From a virus, in IMG/VR virus record IMGVR_UViG_3300042868_008767, positions 1 to 26,878 of that record: a DNA stretch of 26,878 nucleotides; one strand, written 5' to 3'. Positions 1 through 8,371 of this stretch are shown here, in pieces. The notes under the pieces were generated by a model. The model was not told the origin of the DNA. It searched no databases and saw nothing but the letters and a program-made list of their open reading frames with translations. The number at the start of each line of letters is the position of its first letter. The stretch's first letter is position 1. The position numbers and the translations under genes were made by a program.

Positions 1-1
1 T

Positions 2-250
2 GTCACAATGACGCTTTGGGTGGTTTTTATGCCGATATTTTTTGATGTAACATTTACACTAAATACCATTTTGTTGGCCAGTGGGTTGATATTCTCAACC
101 CACTGGCCAACAGATAAGATAACGAGCAACATCACAAAGTATTTTTACTCTAAGGGTAATGAGAAAATGTTTTTTACCACGATTGGTTTTGACCAAGTGT
201 TGCATTTTCTACAAATATTCTGGGTTTTTGAACACATAATTTTAAAATAA
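2..250 (+). CDS. DUF3307-like membrane protein, 5' end outside the window
   Basis: The open frame is entered from the left edge and stops at 248-250. The visible part is rich in Phe, Trp, Leu and Ile, consistent with membrane helices. The section around THWPTDKITSN followed by FYSKGNEKMFF and IGFDQVLHFLQIF resembles the C-terminal part of DUF3307 inner-membrane proteins, where a His/Asp-containing helix is followed by a DQ-LH motif. DUF3307 proteins occur in tailed phages and have no firmly known function. The ATG at 8 could be an internal Met, because the frame is open to position 2 and the protein would otherwise be short for the family. The next gene starts two bases after the stop. Family assignment is from remembered motifs only. 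Confidence 0.5.
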   Translation, partial: VTMTLWVVFMPIFFDVTFTLNTILLASGLIFSTHWPTDKITSNITKYFYSKGNEKMFFTTIGFDQVLHFLQIFWVFEHIILK

Positions 251-251
251 T

Positions 252-839
252 ATGAACAAACAAGAAATTTTTGTTAAGCTGGATGAAATGCTTAATGACA
301 ATAAAAAAAGAAACTTTTTAAATCATTTGGTACGCTCTTACGTTCCAGTTAGCAAAGTTGAAAAAGTGTTTGATACACCTAAGGGTCCATTCAAATGCGT
401 GTTGACAGATGTCAAATTGTTTTCCATTCAAGATATTTTTGAAGGAACACAAAGCGAAGAATTCAAAAAAGATTTATTGGATAGTCTTAAGTTGGCTTTA
501 GACAATGAAGCCCCATCAATCACACCAATGAAAAAATTGGTTGGTGACAGAGTTTTGGGTGTGACTGGTGAGAAAACAACCACTTTTATGTCTATCGAAG
601 GTTACAGAGAGTTTTTTGATTGGGTTATCACTAAATCATTAAGCGGTAACAAACACATCAATTGGTTATTGGGTGACATAAGACGTGAATCTTTTTTAGA
701 AAGAGCAAAACAAATTGGAGATGAAAATATCCAAAAAAAAGTTAAAAAATTAGAACCAAAACAACACAGAGCGACTTATTCACTTGGCTCGGCCAGTGAC
801 GCTTTGTCTAAATTAAAAGAACAATTAGAAAAAAAATGA
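252..839 (+). CDS. Hypothetical protein, 195 aa
   Basis: This is a complete soluble-looking protein with no recognised family. It is rich in Lys and Glu, has no signal peptide or membrane segment, and ends in a charged, probably helical or coiled-coil tail (DALSKLKEQLEKK). The ATG at 252 lies one base after the preceding stop. The stop overlaps the start of the metallophosphoesterase gene in an ATGA arrangement at 836-839, implying translational coupling. The central part contains Trp-rich segments (FFDWVITKSL and INWLLGDI) that could form a folded core. No catalytic motif is visible. It is likely a conserved phage protein of unknown role. The coding call is secure from length, packing and coupling; the function is unknown. 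Confidence 0.85.
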   Translation: MNKQEIFVKLDEMLNDNKKRNFLNHLVRSYVPVSKVEKVFDTPKGPFKCVLTDVKLFSIQDIFEGTQSEEFKKDLLDSLKLALDNEAPSITPMKKLVGDRVLGVTGEKTTTFMSIEGYREFFDWVITKSLSGNKHINWLLGDIRRESFLERAKQIGDENIQKKVKKLEPKQHRATYSLGSASDALSKLKEQLEKK

Positions 840-1426
840 GACTAAAAATAGATAACCAAAATATTTGGTTTGCATCTGATTATCATTTTTGTCATGCTAA
901 TATTATCAAATACGATAACCGACCATTTGCCAATGTGCAAGAAATGGACCATACTCTTATAGAGAACTGGAATGAATTGGTTGGTGTTAATGATACCGTA
1001 ATCTATATGGGGGATTTATGTTTTGACCGTTCAGGTACTGTAGCAAAATCAATTGTAGACCAATTAAACGGTAAAATACATTTCGTGTTGGGTAACCATG
1101 ACAATGATAAAGATATCAGAAAATTGGGTAGGTTTGAAACAGTAAGTGATTACATAAATCTATCTGTAGCTGACCTAGATAATCCTAGAAAACAACAAGG
1201 GATTATGATAATGCACTATCCTATATTATCATGGGATAAATCACATCACGGTGAATGGCACTTACATGGACACTGTCATCAGAGTCTAGTACCTAACAAT
1301 CCAGAATATTACAAAAGAAAAGTTTTGGATATGGGATGTAACGGATGGGATTATAAACCAGTTAGTTACGCTAAAATAAAAGAGGTAATGAAAAACAGAG
1401 AAATTGAATCGGTAGACCACCATTAA
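836..1426 (+). CDS. Calcineurin-like metallophosphoesterase, 196 aa
   Basis: This is a predicted dimetal phosphoesterase. The family's metal-binding series is present in order: D15-x-H17 (ASDYHFCH), GD at 59-60 (YMGDLCF), GNHD at 86-89, H127 in the MHYPI segment, and HGHCH at 144-148. The length suits the small YfcE/MJ0936-like phage and bacterial phosphoesterases, which hydrolyse phosphodiesters or phosphomonoesters; the substrate cannot be deduced. The start overlaps the upstream stop by four bases (ATGA), so translation is probably coupled. A second, unrelated and much larger metallophosphoesterase lies at 15254-16843. The enzyme class is confident, the physiological role is not. Confidence 0.93.
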   Translation: MRLKIDNQNIWFASDYHFCHANIIKYDNRPFANVQEMDHTLIENWNELVGVNDTVIYMGDLCFDRSGTVAKSIVDQLNGKIHFVLGNHDNDKDIRKLGRFETVSDYINLSVADLDNPRKQQGIMIMHYPILSWDKSHHGEWHLHGHCHQSLVPNNPEYYKRKVLDMGCNGWDYKPVSYAKIKEVMKNREIESVDHH

Positions 1427-1436
1427 AAATAAAAAT

Positions 1437-2756
1437 ATGTCAGAAAGAATTATACATAAACAATTATCAACGGAAAATTTATTAGACGTTATTAAAGGAA
1501 CAAATAAAAAAAACAAAAATATGCAAGAACTAGAAATTAAGTATGTAGACCCAGAAAACACACAAATTGACCTTGATGAAGATGAATTTGATGACTATAC
1601 CAGTAATGATTTTACTGAAGACGTTTCATTTGTTGAGTTTTCTATCATAAATTCGTATTTTCACGATTTATATGTAAAAAAAGAAACCAAAGATATAAGT
1701 GTTAGGATGTACGGTGATACCGACAATATTGGTCGAATCAGTATTGGTGGTTCTTTTAATAACATCGATTCTTTTTGGTTTAACTGTACGTTCGCTGGAG
1801 ACGATAACGATTGGTTTATTCAAACCAAAATGTTTACAGATGGTAGAGGTGATTTGGTTAATCAAGTCCACATCACAAGCAAAAAAGGTTTAAAATACAA
1901 AGAATTTGAGGAAACATTTAAAAAAGTGAAATCACTTGCGTTTAATAATTCCGAATACAAAGGCAAGTGTATTAAAATTTCTTTGGTTGAAGGTCGTTTT
2001 AAAGGTATCTCGGTAATAGATATCAAAGAAGCTTCTAACGAATTAATTATGACTGAAGTACAACGTAGATACATCGACCATTTTATTTCTCGTGTTTCTA
2101 GAGGTGGTAGTGCTAGGTATTTGTTGAATGGCGAGCCTGGGACGGGTAAAACTGAAAGTATTCGTGAAATCTGTCGTCGTCTAATTCCAAACGTAACATT
2201 CGTTATTCCAGATTTTACAACAACTGGTGATTTAAATTCAATCATGGAAGCATGTGAGATATTTGAGAGTGCTGTAATCATCATGGATGATATTGATTTA
2301 TACTTGGGTTCACGTGATAATGGTTCTTATACTAGAATGTTAGGGCAATTTTTATCATTCTTTGATGGTGTTAAAAAACGTAAAATTAGTTTATTGGCTT
2401 CAACCAACGACAAAGGACTTGTTGACAAAGCGGCCGAAAGACCAGGTAGATTTAATTTCACTCTCGACTATACATTCTTGGACCAAGAACAAATCATAAA
2501 AGTTTGTGATATCCACTTACCAGAAAAATGGAGAATCAAAGAAGTTTATGACGCTCTTACTGAAAACATTAACGGTAAAAAACCAAATATCACTGGTGCT
2601 TTTATTGCCAATTTAGCTGAAAATATTGTTGAAATGTCTGAAGAAGATGAGAACTGGACTGTTGATGATACAATAAGTCTTATCAAAGAATCTTACAAAG
2701 GATTCTATATGAGTCAAGTAGAGAAAGAAAAATCCAAAATGGGTTTTGTTAACTAA
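1437..2756 (+). CDS. AAA+ ATPase, 439 aa
   Basis: This is an AAA+ ATPase of the CDC48/FtsH-like type. The N-terminal 200 residues hold an acidic stretch (about 45-63) and an unrecognised domain. The ATPase core follows: Walker A GEPGTGKT at 232-239, Walker B VIIMDD at about 280-285, sensor-1 Asn in ASTND (about 324), and an arginine-finger segment ERPGRF at 334-339. The second acidic residue of Walker B is Asp rather than the usual Glu; hydrolysis may still occur but is worth noting. A second AAA+ protein with a similar core is split by an intron at 18533-20970. An intrinsic terminator follows 8 bases after the stop, so this gene ends a transcription unit. Role could be remodelling of a phage or host complex; the substrate is unknown. 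Confidence 0.92.
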   Translation: MSERIIHKQLSTENLLDVIKGTNKKNKNMQELEIKYVDPENTQIDLDEDEFDDYTSNDFTEDVSFVEFSIINSYFHDLYVKKETKDISVRMYGDTDNIGRISIGGSFNNIDSFWFNCTFAGDDNDWFIQTKMFTDGRGDLVNQVHITSKKGLKYKEFEETFKKVKSLAFNNSEYKGKCIKISLVEGRFKGISVIDIKEASNELIMTEVQRRYIDHFISRVSRGGSARYLLNGEPGTGKTESIREICRRLIPNVTFVIPDFTTTGDLNSIMEACEIFESAVIIMDDIDLYLGSRDNGSYTRMLGQFLSFFDGVKKRKISLLASTNDKGLVDKAAERPGRFNFTLDYTFLDQEQIIKVCDIHLPEKWRIKEVYDALTENINGKKPNITGAFIANLAENIVEMSEEDENWTVDDTISLIKESYKGFYMSQVEKEKSKMGFVN

Positions 2757-2764
2757 AAAAAACG

Positions 2765-2793
2765 CCCAATAAATTTTTTTATTGGGTTTTTTT
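2765..2793 (+). terminator. Intrinsic terminator after the AAA+ gene
   Basis: A 9-bp perfect inverted repeat, CCCAATAAA (2765-2773) and TTTATTGGG (2778-2786), has a 4-nt loop and is followed by seven T (2787-2793). It lies just after the stop at 2756. The next promoter's -7 box begins only four bases after the T run, forming a terminator-promoter junction. Confidence 0.85.
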
Positions 2794-2796
2794 ATG

Positions 2797-2804
2797 TATA
2801 TTTG
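2797..2804 (+). promoter_or_regulatory. Bacteroidota-type promoter -7 box for the NAD gene run
   Basis: TATATTTG at 2797-2804 matches the Bacteroidota sigma consensus TAnnTTTG. The expected -33 TTG twenty bases upstream is TTT here (2774-2776), inside the terminator loop, so this is the weakest -33 among the eight similar sites. The start codon at 2827 is 22 nt downstream. Confidence 0.6.
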
Positions 2805-2826
2805 CATTGTAAAAAAAATATTAATA

Positions 2827-3807
2827 ATGGAAGACGTTAAAAAAACTGAAGTGGGTGTTATGATTGGGAGATTTCAAACACCATATTTACATGAAGGTCA
2901 TGTGGGTGTTTTGGAAAAAATCTCTGAAATGCATTCAAATGTGGTTATATTTTTGGGAATACCTAGAATACAAAACACAAAAAGAAACCCATTAGACTTT
3001 GCTACTCGTAGAAAGCTAATACAAGAGATATGTCCAGAAGCAATCGTAATGGCGTTACCAGACAATAGAAGTGATGAAAAATGGTCTGAGAATGTTGATA
3101 ACACATTATCAACAATATTCCCTGAAAAAGAAGCTATATTGTATGGTAGTCGTGATTCTTTTATTCCTCATTATCACGGTAAACATAAAACTCAAATGTT
3201 AGAAGCGATTGAATCTCATAATGCGACTGAAATAAGAGCAAATGCTGCTAGTGAAGTGTTGGATTCTGATGACTTTAGAGCTGGTGTTATCTATGGTATC
3301 ACCAAGCAACGACCAGTAACTTACCCAACAGTTGATATTGTAGTTGCAAACTATGATGGTCAAATACTATTGGCTAGAAAACCAGCTGAAGACAAATTTA
3401 GATTTGTAGGTGGTTTTGTGGATAGAACTGATGATTGTTATGAAACAGCCGCTCGTAGAGAATTATACGAGGAAACCAAACTTTCTGGTTTAAAACCCAC
3501 GTATATTGCTAGTCAACAAATTAAAGACTGGCGTTATGAAAGGGAAGATTCTGGTATCATGACCACTTTGTTCTTATTCTATGAATGGGACCAAATGGGT
3601 AGAGCTGAAGCCTCAGATGACATTGCAGAGGTTAAATGGTTTGATTTATCGGAATTGTTTACCCACACACAAGAACCAAGTCTTGGCGATGGCCACGTTC
3701 CACCAATCAAATATAATTGGACACTTGAAGATAAGATTGTTCCAGAACACATTGAGTTGATGCAAACTTTTTTGAAAAAAGTAGTAACCGACAAGTTAAT
3801 AAAATAA
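2827..3807 (+). CDS. Bifunctional NMN adenylyltransferase / Nudix hydrolase (NadM-Nudix type)
   Basis: The N-terminal half is a nucleotidyltransferase: GRFQTPYLHEGH (14-25) carries the family's GRFQP-x-H-x-GH signature, with Pro replaced by Thr, and joins NMN and ATP to give NAD+. The C-terminal half (about 166-326) is a Nudix domain: GGFV at 195-198 and REL-x-EET around 211-217, with E212, E215 and E216 as likely metal ligands. The spacing upstream of RE deviates slightly from the canonical box, and a Glu is replaced by Asp. In known NadM-Nudix proteins this domain hydrolyses ADP-ribose to AMP and ribose-5-phosphate. The same domain order occurs in Synechocystis slr0787 and the KVP40 phage protein. 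I choose ATG 2827 because the frame upstream crosses the terminator and promoter. NAMPT follows two genes later, supporting an NAD+ salvage role. Confidence 0.93.
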   Translation: MEDVKKTEVGVMIGRFQTPYLHEGHVGVLEKISEMHSNVVIFLGIPRIQNTKRNPLDFATRRKLIQEICPEAIVMALPDNRSDEKWSENVDNTLSTIFPEKEAILYGSRDSFIPHYHGKHKTQMLEAIESHNATEIRANAASEVLDSDDFRAGVIYGITKQRPVTYPTVDIVVANYDGQILLARKPAEDKFRFVGGFVDRTDDCYETAARRELYEETKLSGLKPTYIASQQIKDWRYEREDSGIMTTLFLFYEWDQMGRAEASDDIAEVKWFDLSELFTHTQEPSLGDGHVPPIKYNWTLEDKIVPEHIELMQTFLKKVVTDKLIK

Positions 3808-3808
3808 A

Positions 3809-4432
3809 ATGAAACTAAAAGAACTTTTAAATATAGACCTAGATACCAACCCAAGAGTGACATTTGCTTCATATTTTGGTAGCGGTAAATCAACATTGTT
3901 AACAATACTTTCAGCTGAATGTTATTCGGATGGTAAAAAGATATTGTTTTTGACTGAAACCAAAGCAATGCATATCCTTAAAAGGTTTAATAGATGTTTA
4001 GGTACAAAGGAGTTTAATGGAAAACTAACAGTTTTGTCAGTTGGTTTGAATGAAACTGATTTAGAACCTTATTTCAAAAAGAATTATGATTTAATTGTGA
4101 TTGATTATCCAGTTAAACCAAATCAATTTGAAAAAATATCTGAATTGTCTAAATATTATGGGATTGCTGTTATTACTAGCGTTCAATTAAACCGATTTAA
4201 ACCACAAGACAAGCTTTTTGAAACGAACACGGTTCCGTTACATTCTTCTGATATATTTGCAATTGTTACGAGAAAAGAACCAACTGAAAAAACATTTTTT
4301 GTTAGATTGTTGAATAAACTTATGTTTTGGAAAAAAGAACCAAACGTTTATATCAAGGTTGCTAAAAACAGATACGGAAAAGAATTTACTACTGATTTAC
4401 ATATTGATTTTGAAAATGTAAAAATAAATTAA
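3809..4432 (+). CDS. P-loop ATPase, RecA/DnaB-like, 207 aa
   Basis: A single P-loop ATPase domain is visible. Walker A is FGSGKST at 23-29 (the first Gly of GxxxxGKS is Ser), and Walker B is YDLIVIDY at 93-100. Late residues VAKNRYGKEFTTDLHIDF resemble the closing strands of DnaB/KaiC-type ATPases, where a K-N-R-x-G segment precedes the last beta strand. The protein is too short to be a whole replicative helicase and lacks an N-terminal primase-interaction domain. It could be a small RecA-like accessory ATPase in replication or packaging. It starts one base after the NadM-Nudix stop and is followed two bases later by the glutamate-synthase-like gene. ATPase fold is fairly sure, function unknown. 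Confidence 0.75.
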   Translation: MKLKELLNIDLDTNPRVTFASYFGSGKSTLLTILSAECYSDGKKILFLTETKAMHILKRFNRCLGTKEFNGKLTVLSVGLNETDLEPYFKKNYDLIVIDYPVKPNQFEKISELSKYYGIAVITSVQLNRFKPQDKLFETNTVPLHSSDIFAIVTRKEPTEKTFFVRLLNKLMFWKKEPNVYIKVAKNRYGKEFTTDLHIDFENVKIN

Positions 4433-4434
4433 TC

Positions 4435-5937
4435 ATGAGCAATCTTACTAGAGATAAAATACTGACATTTTTTATCGCATGGGTGCTTATTTTAGGATTT
4501 GCGTCTTATTACTTCCAAAGTCCAATATTGTGGGTTCTGGCGACAATTTTTGCTGTTGGTCTTGTTGTTATAATACACGACATCATACAAACAAAACATG
4601 CGTTGTTGCGAAACTACCCATTGTTGGGTAGGATTAGATGGGTTTTTGAACATGAGCGTTCAAAAATACAACAATACTTTATCGAACACGACACCAACGG
4701 AACTCCTTATAACAGAGAAAAACGCTCTGACGTATATCAGAAATCAAAAGGTGAAGTTAACACAACACCATTTGGAACACAATTAGACGTTTATAAAGAA
4801 GGTTACGAGTTCTTAGGTCACTCTATGTACCCTAAAGACATTTCAGAGGTCCTAGAACCTCGTGTAACCATTGGTGGTTCAGATTGTCGTAAACCTTACT
4901 CAGCAAGTATCTTTAACATTAGTGCTATGAGCTACGGAGCCCTATCGGATGCTGCTGTTCGTGCATTGAATGGTGGTGCAAAGTTAGGTGGTTTTTATCA
5001 CAATACTGGCGAAGGTGGTGTTAGTCCTTATCATTTACAAGGTGGTGATTTATGTTTCCAAATCGGAACTGGTTACTTTGGTGCTGGTAAAACGATTGAT
5101 GGTAAGCGTATATTTGATGAAGCCACATTTATTAAAACCATTAAGGCATCTACAATTAAGATGGTAGAGGTTAAATTATCACAAGGGGCCAAACCTGGCC
5201 ATGGGGGTATACTACCAGCATCTAAGAATACTCAAGAAATTGCCGATATACGTGGTGTAGAACCACATGTAGATGTAATGAGTCCACCATACCATAGTGC
5301 ATTTAGTAACCCTAAAGAGTTATTATACTTCATAAATGACCTTAGAAATCTATCTAAAGGGTTACCTATAGGTATAAAACTATGTCTAGGTGATAAAAGT
5401 GAGTTCCATTCGTTATGTTTTCATATGAAAGCATTAAAAATATACCCAGATTTCATCACAATTGATGGTGGAGAGGGTGGAACTGGTGCGGCACCTATCG
5501 TTTTTACCAATAATGTTGGTATGCCACTAGTAGATGCGTTGATTTTTGTCAACCAAACATTAATAAGATACGACTTAAGAGATAAAATCACTATAATTGC
5601 ATCTGGAAAAGCAAGCAACTCTTTCGATATTGTAAAATTATTGGCTCTTGGTGCTGATGTTGTGAACGCTGCTAGAGCGTTTATGTTAAGTCTTGGTTGT
5701 ATTCAAGCGAGAGAGTGCAATATGAATACATGTCCAGTAGGAATTGCCACACAAAACAAGACCCTTATTGGTGCGTTAAACCCAGCTGAAAAGAAAGTTA
5801 GGGTGTATAACTACCACAAAGCGGTTATCCGTGAAGTACGAGAATTATTGGGGGCTATGGGGTTAACCAACATCGACCAATTAACTTCCGAGCATATTAT
5901 GCACAGAGATGAAAATAGCAAGCTAAAAAATTATTAA
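4435..5937 (+). CDS. FMN-binding glutamate-synthase-like protein, 500 aa
   Basis: This matches the FMN/iron-sulfur domain of glutamate synthase as found in stand-alone bacterial proteins such as B. subtilis YerD. Two hydrophobic segments (about 9-27 and 29-49) anchor it in the membrane. The TIM-barrel follows, with SAMSYGALS, the glycine-rich GGEGGTGAAP and ASGKASNSFDIVKLLALGAD. Cysteines 422, 428 and 433 form the C-x5-C-x4-C pattern of the 3Fe-4S cluster in GltB. The class II glutamine amidotransferase domain of true GltB is absent, so glutamine-dependent activity is not expected without a partner. The gene appears intact and lies between NadM-Nudix and NAMPT. I know of no common phage occurrence; it is probably an acquired host-type metabolic gene. 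Reaction and electron donor are unknown. Confidence 0.9.
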   Translation: MSNLTRDKILTFFIAWVLILGFASYYFQSPILWVLATIFAVGLVVIIHDIIQTKHALLRNYPLLGRIRWVFEHERSKIQQYFIEHDTNGTPYNREKRSDVYQKSKGEVNTTPFGTQLDVYKEGYEFLGHSMYPKDISEVLEPRVTIGGSDCRKPYSASIFNISAMSYGALSDAAVRALNGGAKLGGFYHNTGEGGVSPYHLQGGDLCFQIGTGYFGAGKTIDGKRIFDEATFIKTIKASTIKMVEVKLSQGAKPGHGGILPASKNTQEIADIRGVEPHVDVMSPPYHSAFSNPKELLYFINDLRNLSKGLPIGIKLCLGDKSEFHSLCFHMKALKIYPDFITIDGGEGGTGAAPIVFTNNVGMPLVDALIFVNQTLIRYDLRDKITIIASGKASNSFDIVKLLALGADVVNAARAFMLSLGCIQARECNMNTCPVGIATQNKTLIGALNPAEKKVRVYNYHKAVIREVRELLGAMGLTNIDQLTSEHIMHRDENSKLKNY

Positions 5938-5942
5938 AATAA

Positions 5943-5973
5943 TTGCGGATATAATAAAATAGTAGTATATTTG
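5943..5973 (+). promoter_or_regulatory. Bacteroidota-type promoter for NAMPT
   Basis: TTG at 5943-5945, a 20-nt spacer, then TATATTTG at 5966-5973 match the Bacteroidota housekeeping promoter TTG-N19-21-TAnnTTTG. The site starts right after the glutamate-synthase-like stop. The start codon at 5996 leaves a short leader of about 15-20 nt. Confidence 0.8.
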
Positions 5974-5995
5974 CACAACTAAATGTTTAAAAATT

Positions 5996-7561
5996 ATGAG
6001 CATACAAAGAAACTTAGTCAGAAGACTAGAGAGAGCGTTAGCCAACGCTGATTTGGATGATATCAAATCAATCCAAAAAGTATTGTCAAAAGTACTTGTT
6101 AAACCAGATAACCTTATCTTGTGTAGCGATGCTTACAAATATTCACACCACAGATTCTACGGTGTTGAAATGACCAAAATGATTTCATATTTGGAATCTA
6201 GAGGTGGTAAATTTAACACCACTGTATTCTACGGTCTACAAATCATCCTTAAACAATACCTTGAGGGTATTGCAATCGTAAAAGAAGAAGTTGATGAAGC
6301 ATACGAATACTTAGGTACCAAATTAGGTGTCTTTGGTCGTGATGATGTATTTGACAGAAGCAAGTTTGATTACATCGTTGACAAATACGATGGAAAATTA
6401 CCTATCAGCATCAAAGCTGTTCCAGAAGGAACTGTCGTTGAAACCAAAAACGTGTTATTCACGATTGAAAGTCTCGACCCAGAATGTGCTTGGTTAACAA
6501 ACTTCTTAGAGTCAATCTTGCTTCAAGTATGGTATCCAATCACTGTTGCTACTCTTTCTAGAGAAGTAAGAAAAATCGTTGATGTCGCATTCCAAAAATG
6601 TACGTCTTATGACACTGCGTTGCGTGAGTTCTTGGTTGACTTCGTGTTGAACGACTTCGGTTTCCGTGGAGTATCAAGCGTTCAATCAGCTAAAATTGGT
6701 GGTTCAGCACACTTGGTGAATTTCAAAGGTTCAGACACAGTAATTGCGTCTAAGATGATTAGAGATATTTACAACACCAACACGATTTATGGTTTATCTA
6801 TTCCAGCAACAGAGCACTCTATCATGACACTTAAGGGTGAAGAGGGTGAATTGGAAATGATGAGAAGAGTGTTAACAATGTTCCCAACTGGATTGGTTGC
6901 TTGTGTATCTGATTCATATAACATTTTCAGAGCATGTTCACAATATTGGGGTCAAGACCTTATTGACCTTATCTTATCACGACCAGCCGAGCCAGGTAAT
7001 CAATTGGTTATCCGTCCAGATTCTGGTCACGTAATCAATTCATTAAGAGAAATTTTCCACATATTATTCGATAAATTCGGATATACTGTAAATGATAAAG
7101 GTTACAAAGTTTTGCCACCACAAGTACGTGTTATCCAAGGTGATGGTGTTAATTTGGAATCAATCAAAGAAATCTACGAAATGTTAGAAGAAGAAAAAAT
7201 ATCTCCAGAGAACTTAGCGTTGGGTATGGGTGGTAAATTGCTTCAAGCTGATATCAACCGTGACACTCAAAACTTCGCAACCAAAGCATGTTTTGCTATT
7301 GTTAACGGTGAGGAGAAAAACGTTGTAAAATCACCAACTGAAATGGATGCTGATGGCAACATTACCAAATCATTCAAAAAATCAAAACAAGGTAAACTTA
7401 AATTGGTTAAAAATGATGATGGTACGTACAGAACCGTTACATCTATGGATGCTGATTTCGATAGTGTAACCGATGAACTGGTTGAAGTGTTCAGAATGGG
7501 TCACATTTTAAAAGAATGGACTTTTGAAGAGATTAGAGAACGAGCTAAATTAAATGTCTAA
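5996..7561 (+). CDS. nadV: Nicotinamide phosphoribosyltransferase (NAMPT/NadV)
   Basis: This enzyme transfers the phosphoribosyl group of PRPP to nicotinamide, giving NMN. At 521 aa it is about the length of human NAMPT and phage KVP40 NadV. Recognisable blocks run in order: NLILCSDAYKYSHHRFY near the N-terminus, FRGVSSVQSAKIGGSAHLVNF, GSDTV, IPATEHSIMT (equivalent of the catalytic His region), VACVSDSYNIF, LVIRPDSGH, VIQGDGVN and ALGMGGKLLQ. The C-terminal part keeps FATKACFAIVNGEEKNVVKSPTE. The first 36 residues form a charged helical extension. It has its own promoter 23 nt upstream. With NadM-Nudix and Prs it forms a complete route from nicotinamide to NAD+; NAMPT plus NMNAT is the core of phage NAD reconstitution pathway 2 (NARP2). 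Confidence 0.97.
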   Translation: MSIQRNLVRRLERALANADLDDIKSIQKVLSKVLVKPDNLILCSDAYKYSHHRFYGVEMTKMISYLESRGGKFNTTVFYGLQIILKQYLEGIAIVKEEVDEAYEYLGTKLGVFGRDDVFDRSKFDYIVDKYDGKLPISIKAVPEGTVVETKNVLFTIESLDPECAWLTNFLESILLQVWYPITVATLSREVRKIVDVAFQKCTSYDTALREFLVDFVLNDFGFRGVSSVQSAKIGGSAHLVNFKGSDTVIASKMIRDIYNTNTIYGLSIPATEHSIMTLKGEEGELEMMRRVLTMFPTGLVACVSDSYNIFRACSQYWGQDLIDLILSRPAEPGNQLVIRPDSGHVINSLREIFHILFDKFGYTVNDKGYKVLPPQVRVIQGDGVNLESIKEIYEMLEEEKISPENLALGMGGKLLQADINRDTQNFATKACFAIVNGEEKNVVKSPTEMDADGNITKSFKKSKQGKLKLVKNDDGTYRTVTSMDADFDSVTDELVEVFRMGHILKEWTFEEIRERAKLNV

Positions 7562-7564
7562 AAC

Positions 7565-7798
7565 ATGTCAAAACCTATTGTTAAAAAAACACAATACGGT
7601 GATGATATATTCTTTAAAATGGAAAATTGTAAATTAATGGTTTTATACAAAGCAGTTTGTGACAAATATGTTCTAATTACTGAATTTGTTGAAAACAATA
7701 TTTTATCAAGACATGAGATTGATGTGCTCACTAATGGTTCCGAAGAGTTCGGACTAAGATTAATTTTTAAACCAACATTAATAAAAACAAAAAAATAA
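7565..7798 (+). CDS. Hypothetical protein, 77 aa
   Basis: This is a small protein of unknown function placed three bases after the NAMPT stop and before the NADAR gene. It has no signal peptide or membrane segment, a mixed hydrophobic and charged composition, and a basic C-terminus (PTLIKTKK). No domain is recognised. Tight spacing and an open frame with ordinary codon usage support it as real. Its position suggests co-expression with NAMPT, but no functional link can be shown from sequence. Confidence 0.7.
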   Translation: MSKPIVKKTQYGDDIFFKMENCKLMVLYKAVCDKYVLITEFVENNILSRHEIDVLTNGSEEFGLRLIFKPTLIKTKK

Positions 7799-7820
7799 TA
7801 GAATTTTTAATTTAGTAATT

Positions 7821-8303
7821 ATGAAAACAGATAAATACATATTCTTTTGGGGTGGGACGTTTTCCCAGTGGGCTCCTAGTGAGTTTGAAATTGACGGAGT
7901 AAAATATGTAACGGCTGAGCAATACATGATGGCTAAAAAAGCTTTATTGTTTGAAGACGTTGATTCTTACAACAAAATTATGAGTACCAAAGGTCCTAAA
8001 GAACAAAAAGCCCTAGGGCGTAAAGTCAAAAACTTCAACAAAGACAAATGGGAAGCTGTATGTCGTGAAGTTGTGTATGAAGCTAACTACGCTAAGTTTA
8101 GTCAAAACTCTTTGATGAAAAAAGAGTTGTTGCGAAGTGGTAAATTAGAAATAGTTGAAGCTAGTCCAGAAGATAAAATCTGGGGTATTGGTATGCACGA
8201 ATCACACCCAGACATTCAAGACAAAACAAAATGGCAAGGAACCAACTGGCTTGGTGAGGCTATTATGAAAGTTAGAGATAAATTTGACGAAGAAAGCAAA
8301 TAA
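7821..8303 (+). CDS. NADAR-domain protein (YbiA-like), 160 aa
   Basis: The whole protein is one NADAR/YbiA domain (DUF1768). The family pattern is clear: FFWGGTFSQWAPSEFEIDGVKY at the start, AEQYMMAKKALLF, GRKVKNF, EANYAKFSQN, LVEASP-like IVEASPEDKIWGIG, and TNWLGEAIMKVR at the end. YbiA proteins cleave N-glycosidic bonds of riboflavin intermediates; other NADAR proteins remove ADP-ribose from guanine and act as antitoxins to DarT-like toxins. Which activity applies here cannot be read from sequence. The context of NAMPT, NMNAT-Nudix and, after one inserted endonuclease, a macrodomain protein favours ADP-ribose handling. The start at 7821 follows a 22-nt gap with an A/T-rich leader and no Shine-Dalgarno sequence. 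Confidence 0.93.
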   Translation: MKTDKYIFFWGGTFSQWAPSEFEIDGVKYVTAEQYMMAKKALLFEDVDSYNKIMSTKGPKEQKALGRKVKNFNKDKWEAVCREVVYEANYAKFSQNSLMKKELLRSGKLEIVEASPEDKIWGIGMHESHPDIQDKTKWQGTNWLGEAIMKVRDKFDEESK

Positions 8304-8347
8304 TGTTAAAAGAACATTGTTGCAATTATTATCTTTTTTAGAAACCA

Positions 8348-8364
8348 TGATATTTATTAATAAA
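8348..8364 (+). promoter_or_regulatory. Shared 17-nt element upstream of the HNH endonuclease
   Basis: TGATATTTATTAATAAA is found here and, identically, at 13522-13538 ahead of the LAGLIDADG gene. It contains the 12-bp perfect palindrome TTTATTAATAAA (8353-8364). Shorter TATTTATA versions precede the other two endonuclease genes. It may be a promoter or operator travelling with these mobile genes; function is inferred only from recurrence. Confidence 0.5.
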
Positions 8365-8371
8365 GATAGAT

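Noticed and set aside
1862-2284. A 140-codon open frame on the minus strand
   Set aside because: It lies wholly opposite the AAA+ ATPase gene, which has clear motifs. No family is recognisable, and all other genes are on the + strand.
3579-3968. A 129-codon open frame on the minus strand
   Set aside because: It is antisense to the NadM-Nudix end and the P-loop gene start, crossing their junction; no promoter or domain supports it.
8302-8340. ATG overlapping the NADAR stop, giving a 12-residue peptide MLKEHCCNYYLF, considered as a severed start of the macrodomain gene
   Set aside because: Apart from a vague HC-N resemblance it does not align with the macrodomain N-terminus, and the first strand is missing. 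The recoding seen at the Vsr-like insertion is therefore not claimed here.
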